Origin: an uncultured Candidatus Saccharibacteria bacterium
Lineage (GTDB): Bacteria; Patescibacteriota; Saccharimonadia; Saccharimonadales; Saccharimonadaceae
Assembly: GCA_938045445.1 (NCBI GenBank)
Contig: CALIMM010000004.1
Span: 1-13,782 of the forward strand
Direction of reading: 5' to 3'
DNA length: 13,782 nt
Shown here in pieces: positions 6,806 through 13,731 of this stretch. The translations under genes were made by a program, and so were the position numbers. Within the stretch, counting starts at the first letter, position 1. The number at the start of each line of letters is the position of its first letter. The notes under the pieces were generated by a model. The model searched no databases. It was not told the DNA's origin and saw only the letters and a list, made by a program, of their open reading frames with translations.

Positions 6806-8806
6806 TTACACCACCGCGCGGCGTAGGAGCTGTGCATTTGCTGCGACAATGATCGTCGAAAGCGACATCACCACCGCACCGATCGCGGGCGAAATAACCA
6901 CCCCGACTGGCGCAAGCACCCCAGCTGCGAGTGGAAGCATCAGTACATTATAGCCCGCTCCCCAGCAGAGGTTCTGCACCATTTTGCGGTAGGTCGCCTG
7001 GGCCAGCGTGATCACCCGGACAACCGCCTGCGGATCATCACCAACCAGCATAATCCCAGCAGACGCTGCGGCAACATCGGTCCCCGTCCCAATCGCGACA
7101 CCACTCTCGGCCTGGGCAAGCGCTGGCGCATCATTCACGCCATCACCAACAAAACACACCCGCTTCCTCTGCTGCTGGTACGCCATAACAATCGCCGCCT
7201 TCTCAGCTGGCGTTACCTCAGCGTGTACCTCAGTGATACCAACGAGGCGAGCAATTGCATCGGCTGGCCTCACACCATCTCCTGTTACCATAGCAACCGT
7301 TATACCGCGGCGTTGAAGCGCTGCGACTGCCGCTGCCGCACCAGGGCGCGGCGCATCACCAAGCTCAATTACACCACAGACGCGCCCAGCCTGGGCAACG
7401 TAGACCACTGTATGATCCGTCGTTATCTCGTCTCGATCAATCTGATGCTGCTGCATAAAGGCCGCATTGCCCACTAACGTCGGCACACCATCAACCACAG
7501 CCTGCACGCCATAACCTGGCACCGTCTGAAGGTCACGCACCGCAGGTATCGCAATATGGCGATCGGCTGCCGCGCGGCGAATCGCTGCTGCAATCGGGTG
7601 TTCTGCCTCATGCTCAGCTGCCGCCGCTAATCCCAGAATAGCCGCCTCGTCCCCACCATGGACTGCGACTACTGCTAGGTGACCAGTCGTCAGTGTACCC
7701 GTTTTGTCAAATAACACCACATCAACCTGCCGCGCAGCCTCAAAAGCGCGGCGATCGCGCACCACAATACCGCGCTGCGCCGCAAGCCCAGTCGAGATCG
7801 ATACAACCAGCGGCACCGCTAAGCCCAAGGCATGCGGGCACGCCACCACCAACACCGTTACCACTCGCTGCAACACTTCACCCAGCGATGCACCAGCCAG
7901 CGCCCAGCCAGCGCCCGTCACCAGCGCAGTAGCAAGCGCTGCATAGAAAAGATAGCCCGCTGCCCGATCCGCCAGCACCTGCGTTCGCGACCGACGCTGC
8001 TCAGCCTGGCGCACCAGCTCCATAATATGCGACAACGTTGTATCATCACCAATGTGCTGGGCCATAACATGAAGCGCACCAGTGCCATTGATCGTGCCTG
8101 CCGTCACAAGACTCCCTGGCTGCTTAGCAACAGGGCGCGACTCGCCCGTGAGCATCGACTCATCCACCTGTGACGTGCCAGATATCACCTGGCCATCCAC
8201 TGGCACACGCCCACCCGGGCGCACCAGCACAGTCATCCCCACAGCCAGGTGATCAAGCGGTACTGTATCGATCGATTGCTCCGTCGCAACCTCTGCCGTC
8301 TCGGGCAAGAGCTGGGCTAAGGTATGAGCGGCATCCGTTGCCCGCTTAATCGCTGCCATTTCGAGCCAGTGCCCGAGGAGCATAATGGTAATGAGCGACG
8401 CGAGCTCCCACCAAAAATCCATCCCTGCTACCACGCCACTGGTCACCAGCAGGCTGTAGCCATAGGCCACACTAATCGCCAGAGCAATCAGCAGCATCAT
8501 ACCAGGCTGGCGCTGGCGTAGCTCCTGCCACCCCGCCCGAATAAAAACTCGGCCACCATACCACAGCAATATCGTCCCGCTTACAGCCGGCACATACCGG
8601 CTCACCACCTCAGGTAGTGTATACCCGAGCCACTGCTGCAGCAGCGGTGAACACACCAATACACTAATCGTTATGAGCAGCGATAGCCAAAACCGCTGCC
8701 GAAACTGGGCCGCATCATGCCCGCAATGGCCACCCTGTCCATGCCCCTCATGGTGAGTATGCTCACCATGAGTCATATGATGGTGCTGTGACTGTTTTTT
8801 ATCCAT
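6806..8806 (-). CDS. copB: CopB-type P1B-3 heavy-metal (copper) exporting P-type ATPase
   Basis: 666 residues from the ATG at 8806, chosen because Shine-Dalgarno GAGGAG (8818-8813) sits 6 nt before it. The frame stays open to a GTG at 8830 but that has no good ribosome site. The N-terminus is a His-rich metal-binding tail (ten His and one Cys within residues 8-30) in place of a CxxC domain. Eight TM helices are expected; the intramembrane metal motif is CPH (323-325), the mark of the P1B-3 (CopB, Cu2+) group as opposed to CPC of CopA. Catalytic parts are all present: TGES (220-223), phosphorylation motif DKTGT (D367), the His-Pro pair of the nucleotide domain (403-404), MVTGD (506-510) and GDGVNDAP (554-561). 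The protein uses ATP to push copper (or silver) out of the cell. It is downstream of the csoR-like gene with a 59-bp gap and is probably co-transcribed. No terminator is visible after it. Confidence 0.93.
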   Translation of the reverse strand: MDKKQSQHHHMTHGEHTHHEGHGQGGHCGHDAAQFRQRFWLSLLITISVLVCSPLLQQWLGYTLPEVVSRYVPAVSGTILLWYGGRVFIRAGWQELRQRQPGMMLLIALAISVAYGYSLLVTSGVVAGMDFWWELASLITIMLLGHWLEMAAIKRATDAAHTLAQLLPETAEVATEQSIDTVPLDHLAVGMTVLVRPGGRVPVDGQVISGTSQVDESMLTGESRPVAKQPGSLVTAGTINGTGALHVMAQHIGDDTTLSHIMELVRQAEQRRSRTQVLADRAAGYLFYAALATALVTGAGWALAGASLGEVLQRVVTVLVVACPHALGLAVPLVVSISTGLAAQRGIVVRDRRAFEAARQVDVVLFDKTGTLTTGHLAVVAVHGGDEAAILGLAAAAEHEAEHPIAAAIRRAAADRHIAIPAVRDLQTVPGYGVQAVVDGVPTLVGNAAFMQQHQIDRDEITTDHTVVYVAQAGRVCGVIELGDAPRPGAAAAVAALQRRGITVAMVTGDGVRPADAIARLVGITEVHAEVTPAEKAAIVMAYQQQRKRVCFVGDGVNDAPALAQAESGVAIGTGTDVAAASAGIMLVGDDPQAVVRVITLAQATYRKMVQNLCWGAGYNVLMLPLAAGVLAPVGVVISPAIGAVVMSLSTIIVAANAQLLRRAVV

Positions 8807-8817
8807 AACAAACTCCT

Positions 8818-8832
8818 CGGTGCGACGCACCG
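8818..8832. repeat. 15-bp perfect dyad abutting the copB ribosome binding site
   Basis: CGGTGCG-N-CGCACCG in the csoR-copB gap. In RNA it could form a 5-bp G/C-rich stem (CGGUG/CACCG, loop CGUCG) whose last base is the first base of the copB GAGGAG site. It may tune copB translation or mark a processing site, or be a DNA-binding site. Confidence 0.5.
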
Positions 8833-8865
8833 TATTATCCTTTCCATTCTTATATCCGCTTGCTG

Positions 8866-9144
8866 CTAGCGGATGTTCGTCAGGTCGTAGAGCTGGTCGA
8901 GCTCTTTGAGCGCCTTATCGCGCTGCTTCGTATCACTTGACGCCAGCATCTCAGCCACATGTGTCTCGAGGTGCTGCTTAACCATCAGCTTGTTCAGCGA
9001 TGCTAGCGACTTCTGGATCGACAGACTCTGGATGATGATGTCCATGCAGTAGGCATCATCGGCCACACGCTTCTCTAGCCCCTCCAGCTGGCCCTTCATA
9101 ATTTTGATACGATGTAATGCTCGTCTGGTAGTATCTTTGCTCAT
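8866..9144 (-). CDS. csoR: CsoR/RcnR-family metal-sensing repressor with C-H-H ligand set
   Basis: 92-residue all-alpha repressor of the CsoR/RcnR/FrmR family, normal length. Landmarks: basic N-terminal helix with LHRIKIMKGQLEGLEK (10-25), YCMDIIIQ (32-39), then QKSLASLNKLMVKQHLETH (44-62). By alignment with classic copper sensors (Cys36, His61, Cys65 in the M. tuberculosis protein), the metal positions are C33, H58 and H62: the second Cys is a His. That C-H-H set resembles nickel/cobalt sensor RcnR more than Cu(I) CsoR, yet the next gene is a CopB-type copper pump, so I keep csoR as a family-level symbol. A textbook CsoR-like dyad lies in its promoter, so it should repress itself and copB until metal binds. 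An AGGAG is only 1 nt from the ATG, too close to act normally; the promoter predicts a leaderless start at 9144. Confidence 0.9.
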   Translation of the reverse strand: MSKDTTRRALHRIKIMKGQLEGLEKRVADDAYCMDIIIQSLSIQKSLASLNKLMVKQHLETHVAEMLASSDTKQRDKALKELDQLYDLTNIR

Positions 9145-9150
9145 ACTCCT

Positions 9151-9179
9151 ATGGTATACCCCCTGGGGGTATCTGTCAA
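9151..9179 (-). promoter_or_regulatory. csoR-copB promoter, predicted leaderless
   Basis: Minus-strand TTGACA (9179-9174, 6/6), 17-bp spacer, TACCAT (9156-9151, 4/6). Seven bases after the -10 falls on the A of the csoR ATG (9144). The CsoR operator fills the spacer. Confidence 0.7.
9156..9172. promoter_or_regulatory. CsoR operator
   Basis: ATACCCCC-N-GGGGGTAT, a perfect 8-bp-arm dyad with a G-tract/C-tract core, the known style of CsoR/RcnR-family operators. It lies between the -35 and -10 boxes, so the bound repressor would exclude RNA polymerase. Confidence 0.88.
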
Positions 9180-9197
9180 CCGATTCTTTCCTGAATT

Positions 9198-9227
9198 AAA
9201 AACCCACCACAGATATGGTGGGTTTTT
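9198..9227 (-). terminator. Rho-independent terminator of groESL
   Basis: 12-bp perfect arms AAAAACCCACCA / TGGTGGGTTTTT with a 6-nt loop, 22 bp after the groEL stop. In the minus-strand RNA the stem ends in UUUUUAAUU. The arms' A and T runs make it symmetric, so it could also stop plus-strand transcripts. Confidence 0.9.
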
Positions 9228-9249
9228 GCAAAACAAGGCAGGACGAGGC

Positions 9250-10893
9250 TTAGTACATGCCCATACCGCCGCCCATGCCAGGCATGCCAGCTGGGCTGGC
9301 CGCTTCCTTCTCAGGCAGGTCGACGACCAGCGCACCCATCGTCATTGCGGTGCCAGCGATGGAGGCAGCATTTTGCAGTGCTTCCTTGGTGACGCGAACG
9401 GGGTCAACCACGCCAGCTGCTTTGAGATCGATCAGCTCGCCCGGTGTGTTGACATTAATACCAAAGCCAGGCTGCGCTGCCTTCACCTGTGGCAGCCACT
9501 CATCGGCATTGAGGCCAGAGTTGGTCAGCAGAATGCGGAATGGTTGCTCGAGCGCGTGGATAAGCAAATCCTCACCAGCGGTCACCGACGCATCGGCATC
9601 ACCAGCGTGGGTGTAGCTCGTTGCAAGATTGACCAGTGTCACCCCGCCACCAGGCACAATACCCTCAGCTAGGGCAGCCTTGACGGCAGCCACCGCATCA
9701 TCAACGCGGTATTTCTTCTCTTCGATCTCGGTCTCGGTTGCCCCACCTACCTTAATCACCGCCACTTGGCCAGTCAGGGCAGCTTGGCGCTTGACGAGAT
9801 TGTTCTTGGTGTAGTCACTTGTGCTGTTGGCAATTTCAACGGCAATCTGGTCAATCCGGGCATCGACTGCCGTCTTCGCACCAGCCCCTTCGACGATCGT
9901 CGTCAAATCCTTAGTAGCAATCACCTTGCGAGCCGAACCGACCACATCGGGGCCAACCGTATCAAAGCTCATACTGGTGTCTTCGGTAATAACTTTTGCG
10001 CCTACCAGAGCAGCAATATCATAGAGGACATCCTTATCACTTGGCGCTTTGATAGCCAGGGTATTAAAGGCACCCTTGAGGCGGTTGAGCACGAGCAAGC
10101 CAAGCGCTTCGCCATCCACATCGTCAGCAATCAAGACGAGATCTTTCTTACCACTCTGAGCAATCATCTCAAGCAGTGGGACGAACTCCTGTGCCGAAGA
10201 AATCTTCTTGTCGGTAATAACGATGGCTGGCTTGTCGTACACCGCTTCCATTCGCTTGGTATCTGTTGCCATGTACGGGCTGACGAAGCCGCGCTGAACG
10301 GTAAAGCCCTCGACCACTTCGCTCTCTAGCTCAAGGCCGCGGCCTTCCTCAACCGTCACCACACCATTGGGCCCAATCTTCTCCATCACATCAGCAATCA
10401 GCCGACCAATCGCGTCATCACCCGCCGAGATAGTTGCCACCTCTGCGACGCGTGTTTCATCATTGCGAATGTCTTCTGCCTGCTCACTCAAAGCGGCTGT
10501 TACCTCTGCCGCAGCGCGCTCGAGACCCTTGCGCAGCAGCATTGGGTTGTGACCAGCAGCAATCAGCTTGTTTGCCTCACTAAGGATATGGTAGGTCAAA
10601 ACCGTCACAGTGGTTGTGCCGTCACCAGCCACGTCGTTCATTTTGTTGGCGGCCTGCTTGATGAGCTCTGCCCCCACCTTAAAGCCGAGTGTCTCGTCAT
10701 CAACATCCTCGATGTCGATACCCTTGGCCACCGTTACACCATCGTGCGTGACGCTTGGGCCACCGTAGCTTTTGCCAATGACGACGTTGCGACCCTTTGG
10801 CCCCATCGTTGTCTTCACTGCGTTGTAGAGAATCTCTGCCCCACCCAAAATCCGGCGGCGCGCATCTTCATCATAAAATACTTTTTTTGCCAT
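9250..10893 (-). CDS. groEL: Chaperonin GroEL (60-kDa subunit)
   Basis: 547 residues, standard length, full-length GroEL. Equatorial ATP site: TTMGPKGRNVVI near 28-39 and GDGTTT at 90-95 (D91); the second equatorial part carries EEKKYRVDDAVAAVKAALAEGIVPGGG. The Gly/Met-rich flexible C-terminal tail ends GMGGGMGMY. It forms the double-ring folding chamber that works with GroES in the cytoplasm. It follows groES by 12 bp, with AGGAG about 9 nt before its ATG, and is transcribed from the CIRCE-bearing promoter upstream of groES. The sequence reads as a Patescibacteria/Saccharibacteria-like GroEL to me (for example the start MAKKVFYDEDARRRILGG), but that lineage call is from memory, not a search. 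Confidence 0.98.
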   Translation of the reverse strand: MAKKVFYDEDARRRILGGAEILYNAVKTTMGPKGRNVVIGKSYGGPSVTHDGVTVAKGIDIEDVDDETLGFKVGAELIKQAANKMNDVAGDGTTTVTVLTYHILSEANKLIAAGHNPMLLRKGLERAAAEVTAALSEQAEDIRNDETRVAEVATISAGDDAIGRLIADVMEKIGPNGVVTVEEGRGLELESEVVEGFTVQRGFVSPYMATDTKRMEAVYDKPAIVITDKKISSAQEFVPLLEMIAQSGKKDLVLIADDVDGEALGLLVLNRLKGAFNTLAIKAPSDKDVLYDIAALVGAKVITEDTSMSFDTVGPDVVGSARKVIATKDLTTIVEGAGAKTAVDARIDQIAVEIANSTSDYTKNNLVKRQAALTGQVAVIKVGGATETEIEEKKYRVDDAVAAVKAALAEGIVPGGGVTLVNLATSYTHAGDADASVTAGEDLLIHALEQPFRILLTNSGLNADEWLPQVKAAQPGFGINVNTPGELIDLKAAGVVDPVRVTKEALQNAASIAGTAMTMGALVVDLPEKEAASPAGMPGMGGGMGMY

Positions 10894-10905
10894 AGACTAG
10901 TTCTC

Positions 10906-11172
10906 CTATTCTACTGTGGCGAGGATATCCTCGTCCTTGATAATCAAATACTCTTCTTTGTCGAGCTTAATAGTGGTAGCTGCGTAGTTCTTGTAAACGA
11001 CCCGCGCGTCAACTACGACATCTTCTACTGCCGATCCAACAGCAATCACCTTGGCAGCTTCCGACTTCTCCTGAGCCGACTCGGGCAAAAAGATCCCGCT
11101 GGCAGTCTTCTCTGGCTTTTTCTCCTTAACCGCCACGACGAAATGCGCCATTGGCTTGATTGGTGAACTCAT
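10906..11172 (-). CDS. groES: Co-chaperonin GroES (10-kDa subunit)
   Basis: 88 residues, slightly shorter than the usual 94-97. Family features: IKP at 5-7, the mobile loop KTASGIFLPES (22-32) whose hydrophobic tripeptide (IFL here, IVL in E. coli) docks on GroEL, and the C-terminal strand EYLIIKDEDILATVE. The usual P-L-x-D-R-V-L-V at the start is replaced by P-M-A-H-F-V-V-A. It caps the GroEL chamber. The start at 11172 is favoured by an AAAGGGG site ending 6 nt before the ATG; a second ATG at 11151 would remove the IKP motif. First gene of the heat-shock operon. Confidence 0.95.
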   Translation of the reverse strand: MSSPIKPMAHFVVAVKEKKPEKTASGIFLPESAQEKSEAAKVIAVGSAVEDVVVDARVVYKNYAATTIKLDKEEYLIIKDEDILATVE

Positions 11173-11226
11173 TGGTTACCCCTTTCTTAATACTTATCAC
11201 CGCGCCCTGTATCAATCAAGGCGCTT

Positions 11227-11253
11227 CTAGCACTCTAGTATAGCGAGTGCTAA
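11227..11253. promoter_or_regulatory. CIRCE element (HrcA operator)
   Basis: Minus strand TTAGCACTC-N9-GAGTGCTAG, matching the consensus TTAGCACTC-N9-GAGTGCTAA at all but the last base. It overlaps the -10 box of the groES promoter. HrcA binds this element and represses until heat or unfolded protein titrates GroEL. No hrcA gene is in the window. Confidence 0.95.
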
Positions 11254-11265
11254 TGGGAAAATCAA
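11237..11265 (-). promoter_or_regulatory. groESL housekeeping-type promoter
   Basis: TTGATT (11265-11260, 4/6), 17-bp spacer, TATACT (11242-11237, 5/6). Start near 11230 gives a leader of about 58 nt with a Shine-Dalgarno, unlike the leaderless promoters in this window. The leader has a short stem (GCGCC/GGCGC, 13-nt loop). Confidence 0.8.
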
Positions 11266-11368
11266 GAGAGGTGACTAAGCCTGCTACCTAAGCACACAAT
11301 ACATCATTTTTTAGCGTAAAATAAATACAGTATATTATCCATAAGTCATATCAATCACTGGAGGCACC

Positions 11369-11836
11369 ATGTACAGACACATCAATGTACGTGGAATTAT
11401 CATCAACGACAGAGGCGAGCTCTTTTGCCAGCGCTTGACAGCGCGCACTGGCGATGGCCGAGATTTTTGGTGTACACCAGGCGGTGGGCTGGAGCTGGGC
11501 GAGAGCATACTGGATGGTTTGCGGCGAGAGATGATCGAAGAAACGGGCGTAGAACCAGTGATTGGCCGGCTGCTCTTCGTCCAGCAGTTTGCTATCGCCA
11601 CGTCAGCAGCTGGCGAGCCACGCGAACAGCTTGAGTTCTTGTTCCACATCACCAACTGGCAAGACTACCAGTCGATTGACCTTGCCGCCACAACGCATGG
11701 ATTGGCAGAGGTCGCCGAGTGTGGCTTCATTAGCCCGCAGCAGTACCCAATTTTACCTCACTTCCTTGCCGAAGTTGATCTGGCGCAGCTTATCGCTTGC
11801 AATCAGCTAGTGCAGTGCCTAAGCTCCTTGGCATAA
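11369..11836 (+). CDS. NUDIX hydrolase
   Basis: 155-residue single-domain NUDIX protein. The Nudix box is perfect: G39-x5-E45-x7-R53-E54-M-I-E57-E58-T-G60-V61, the Mg2+-binding helix that hydrolyses nucleoside diphosphates linked to another group. The N-terminal strand VRGIIINDRGELFCQRL and the F33-W-x-x-P-G-G-G lead-in are also typical. The specific substrate (oxidised nucleotide, sugar nucleotide, capped RNA) cannot be told from this box. Shine-Dalgarno GGAGG (11360-11364) is 4 nt from the ATG. It is divergent from groES across a 196-bp gap; a -10-like TATATTAT sits at 11331-11338 without a clear -35. The MFS gene follows after 161 bp but appears to have its own promoter. Confidence 0.93.
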   Translation: MYRHINVRGIIINDRGELFCQRLTARTGDGRDFWCTPGGGLELGESILDGLRREMIEETGVEPVIGRLLFVQQFAIATSAAGEPREQLEFLFHITNWQDYQSIDLAATTHGLAEVAECGFISPQQYPILPHFLAEVDLAQLIACNQLVQCLSSLA

Positions 11837-11838
11837 AA

Positions 11839-11867
11839 TTGACAAACAGTTCTATTCGGCGTATCAT
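11839..11867 (+). promoter_or_regulatory. Candidate promoter P1 upstream of the MFS pump gene
   Basis: TTGACA (11839-11844, 6/6), 17-bp spacer, TATCAT (11862-11867, 5/6). Start about 11874, 124 nt before the pump's ATG. It begins 3 bp after the NUDIX stop codon. A possible closer promoter is TTTACA (11953-11958) with TATAGT (11974-11979), but its 15-bp spacing is short. Confidence 0.68.
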
Positions 11868-11903
11868 AGCGTATTTGGTTGACAGTTCTCTACTTGACGT
11901 ATC
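11846..11903 (+). repeat. Tandem imperfect repeat in the MFS upstream region
   Basis: ACAGTTCT then CGTATC occurs twice: 11846-11853 with 11860-11865, and 11882-11889 with 11898-11903. A TTGACA precedes or overlaps each (11839, 11879). The second copy has no good -10 box. It may be a duplicated regulator-binding site or a decayed promoter duplication. Confidence 0.45.
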
Positions 11904-11985
11904 TCAAAGTCATATAGGAGGAGTATATACTCTAGCGAGAGCGAGAACCTTATTTACATTTCGGAATATTAACTATAGTAACTAA
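11875..11985 (+). other. Possible 36-codon leader ORF ahead of the MFS gene
   Basis: An open frame begins with TTG at 11875, one base after the predicted P1 start, and ends with TAA 12 bp before the pump's ATG. It would encode a short peptide (first residues VDSSLLDVSQ). It resembles no protein known to me. The UUG start without a Shine-Dalgarno makes translation doubtful. Confidence 0.2.
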
Positions 11986-11997
11986 CCAAGGAATTGT

Positions 11998-13665
11998 ATG
12001 CTCCATCATCTGCCCCAACGTCACAAACTCATCGTCATGCTTGCCGTGATGAGCGCCCTCTTTCTCGTGGCGCTCGACCAAACCATCGTGGCGACGGCAC
12101 TGGGCGCAATCGTCAAGGAATTCAATAGCTTCTCCTCTCTTGGCTTTATCGTTACCGCCTATATGCTCACCACCACTGTAACGGTGCCGCTAGCTGGTAA
12201 GCTCAGTGATATGTATGGCCGCAAGCCGCTTTTGCTCAGTGGTGTGGCAATCTTTACCATTGGCTCCTTGCTTAGCGGTATCGCGCCAACCGTAGAATGG
12301 CTCATTGCGTGGCGGGCGCTGCAAGGAATTGGTGGCGGTATTATCACCGCCAACGCCTTTACAATTGTGGGTGACCTCTTCACTCCCAAGGAGCGAGGTC
12401 GCTGGCAGGGGTTTATCGGTGCTACCTTTGGCATGAGCTCGGTAGCGGGACCATTGCTTGGTGGCTGGCTAACCGATGGTGCGACTATCTTTGGTGTCAC
12501 AACCGACTGGCGCTGGACATTCTTTATCAATGTGCCAATTGGCATCGTTGCCACTGCTCTCATCATCCGCTATTGCCCACAAATCAAGCACGACAGCCAG
12601 CACAAGCCAGACTACCTTGGCGCTCTTTTCATCACCATTGCCCTGGCAGCACTTGTCTTGGCAGTAGATAATACAGAGATGGTCTTTAAGAGCATCATCG
12701 ACCACGGCATGAACCTTACCTTCATCAAGGGTGTGCTGCTGGCTACTGCCACCCTTGCCGGTGGTATCTTCCTCTGGCTTGAGCGCAAAGCCGCCCAGCC
12801 TATCCTCCCTCTCCGCTTCTTCCGCAACCCCACCTATCGCTTGATTATGCTCATTAGCCTGCTCTTTGGTGCCGCTTTTCTTGGGGCAATTCTCTACCTC
12901 ACGCAGTTTAACCAGCAAGTCTTTGGTGCGACTGCCTCGCAGGCTGGCCTGATGCTCTTGCCAATGGTGGGCGGGATGATGCTCAGCTCTATTGGCGTGG
13001 GGCAAATCATCAGCCGGACCGGTGTATACAAGCGCTATATCGTCATCGGCTGCGCCATCACCGCAGCAAGTATTCTCTCGCTTATCACGCTCCAGCCCAC
13101 TTCTCCTTACTGGCACGAGGCAATCATCATGGCTATAGCTGGCTTTGGCATGGGGATGTGTATGCCCATCCTTACTCTCGCCGTGCAAAATGAATTCCGC
13201 CAGCAGGATCTTGGTGCTGCCACCTCAAGCGTGCAGCTCTTCCGCGGGCTTGGCTCAACGGTGGGGACGGCTATCTTTGCGGGCGTGCTCACCAGTGGCA
13301 TTTTACACAGCCTTGGCGATGTCAATCAAATTCCCTACATCCAGACGCTGCGCCACGCACCACAAGCCGCTCGGCAGCTTGATGGCGAGCTCAATGCCGA
13401 TACTCTGCTGCGCATCAACAGCCAGCGCGACACCATCAGTCAGGGTGCAGCCAAAGGCATGGCCCAGTTGCCTGCTCCAGCTCGCGCACGTGCCCAGCAG
13501 CAGCTAAGCCAACAGCAAGACGACTACACCACGCGCATTCTCAATGCCTTTAGCGACTCCTTGCACCAGATTTTCATCATTAGCGCCGCGCTTATGGCCA
13601 CGGGCTTCCTTGTTGCCCTCTTCTTGCCTCAGCGCACCCTCACCACCAAGCATGCGGATGATTAG
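11998..13665 (+). CDS. DHA2-family (14-TMS, EmrB/QacA-type) MFS multidrug efflux transporter
   Basis: 555 residues, the usual size of a 14-helix proton-drug antiporter. Motif D1 LDQTIVATAL (26-35) in TM1; motif A GKLSDMYGRK (67-76) in the TM2-TM3 loop; motif B with R106 in WRALQGIGGG; the antiporter motif C GMSSVAGPLLGGWL (145-158) in TM5; and WRWTFFINVPIG (171-182), a strong DHA2 hallmark. A long polar, Gln/Ala-rich extracytoplasmic loop (about 440-525) precedes the last TM. It should expel cationic or lipophilic drugs using the proton gradient; exact substrates are unknown. Shine-Dalgarno AAGGA (11988-11992) is 5 nt before the ATG. No partner EmrA-type adaptor is next to it, as expected for a cell with a single membrane. 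The upstream region is unusually elaborate (promoter, tandem repeat, possible leader ORF), which suggests induced expression. Confidence 0.95.
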   Translation: MLHHLPQRHKLIVMLAVMSALFLVALDQTIVATALGAIVKEFNSFSSLGFIVTAYMLTTTVTVPLAGKLSDMYGRKPLLLSGVAIFTIGSLLSGIAPTVEWLIAWRALQGIGGGIITANAFTIVGDLFTPKERGRWQGFIGATFGMSSVAGPLLGGWLTDGATIFGVTTDWRWTFFINVPIGIVATALIIRYCPQIKHDSQHKPDYLGALFITIALAALVLAVDNTEMVFKSIIDHGMNLTFIKGVLLATATLAGGIFLWLERKAAQPILPLRFFRNPTYRLIMLISLLFGAAFLGAILYLTQFNQQVFGATASQAGLMLLPMVGGMMLSSIGVGQIISRTGVYKRYIVIGCAITAASILSLITLQPTSPYWHEAIIMAIAGFGMGMCMPILTLAVQNEFRQQDLGAATSSVQLFRGLGSTVGTAIFAGVLTSGILHSLGDVNQIPYIQTLRHAPQAARQLDGELNADTLLRINSQRDTISQGAAKGMAQLPAPARARAQQQLSQQQDDYTTRILNAFSDSLHQIFIISAALMATGFLVALFLPQRTLTTKHADD

Positions 13666-13687
13666 ACAGTAGAGAATGATTATCCCA

Positions 13688-13708
13688 GAGACAGTGCTCG
13701 ACACTCTC
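13688..13708. terminator. Weak hairpin between convergent genes
   Basis: GAG-(2-nt bulge)-AGTG, loop CTCGA, CACT-CTC, 22 bp after the MFS stop. There is no T-run directly after it on either strand, so terminator function is doubtful. Confidence 0.2.
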
Positions 13709-13731
13709 GATGTTATGCAGTTTGGGGTTGT

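Noticed and set aside
6751..6849. Upstream in-frame start (ATG at 6849) for the VanZ-RDD protein
   Set aside because: It would overlap copB by 44 bp and precede the strong promoter that ends at 6761, so the main transcript could not contain it.
8807..8830. GTG start at 8830 for copB, eight codons upstream
   Set aside because: It lies inside the dyad and has no spaced Shine-Dalgarno, whereas the ATG at 8806 has GAGGAG at 6 nt and begins directly with the His-rich tail.
10549..11166. Long plus-strand open frame (205 codons) opposite groEL/groES, and similar ones at 9151-9672 and 9766-10329
   Set aside because: They lie antisense to clearly conserved groEL/groES codons; no recognisable domains and no ribosome sites. 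They follow from the base composition of the real genes.
12469..13188. 239-codon minus-strand open frame across the MFS gene
   Set aside because: Highly charged, low-information protein antisense to conserved MFS motifs; no promoter or ribosome site seen.
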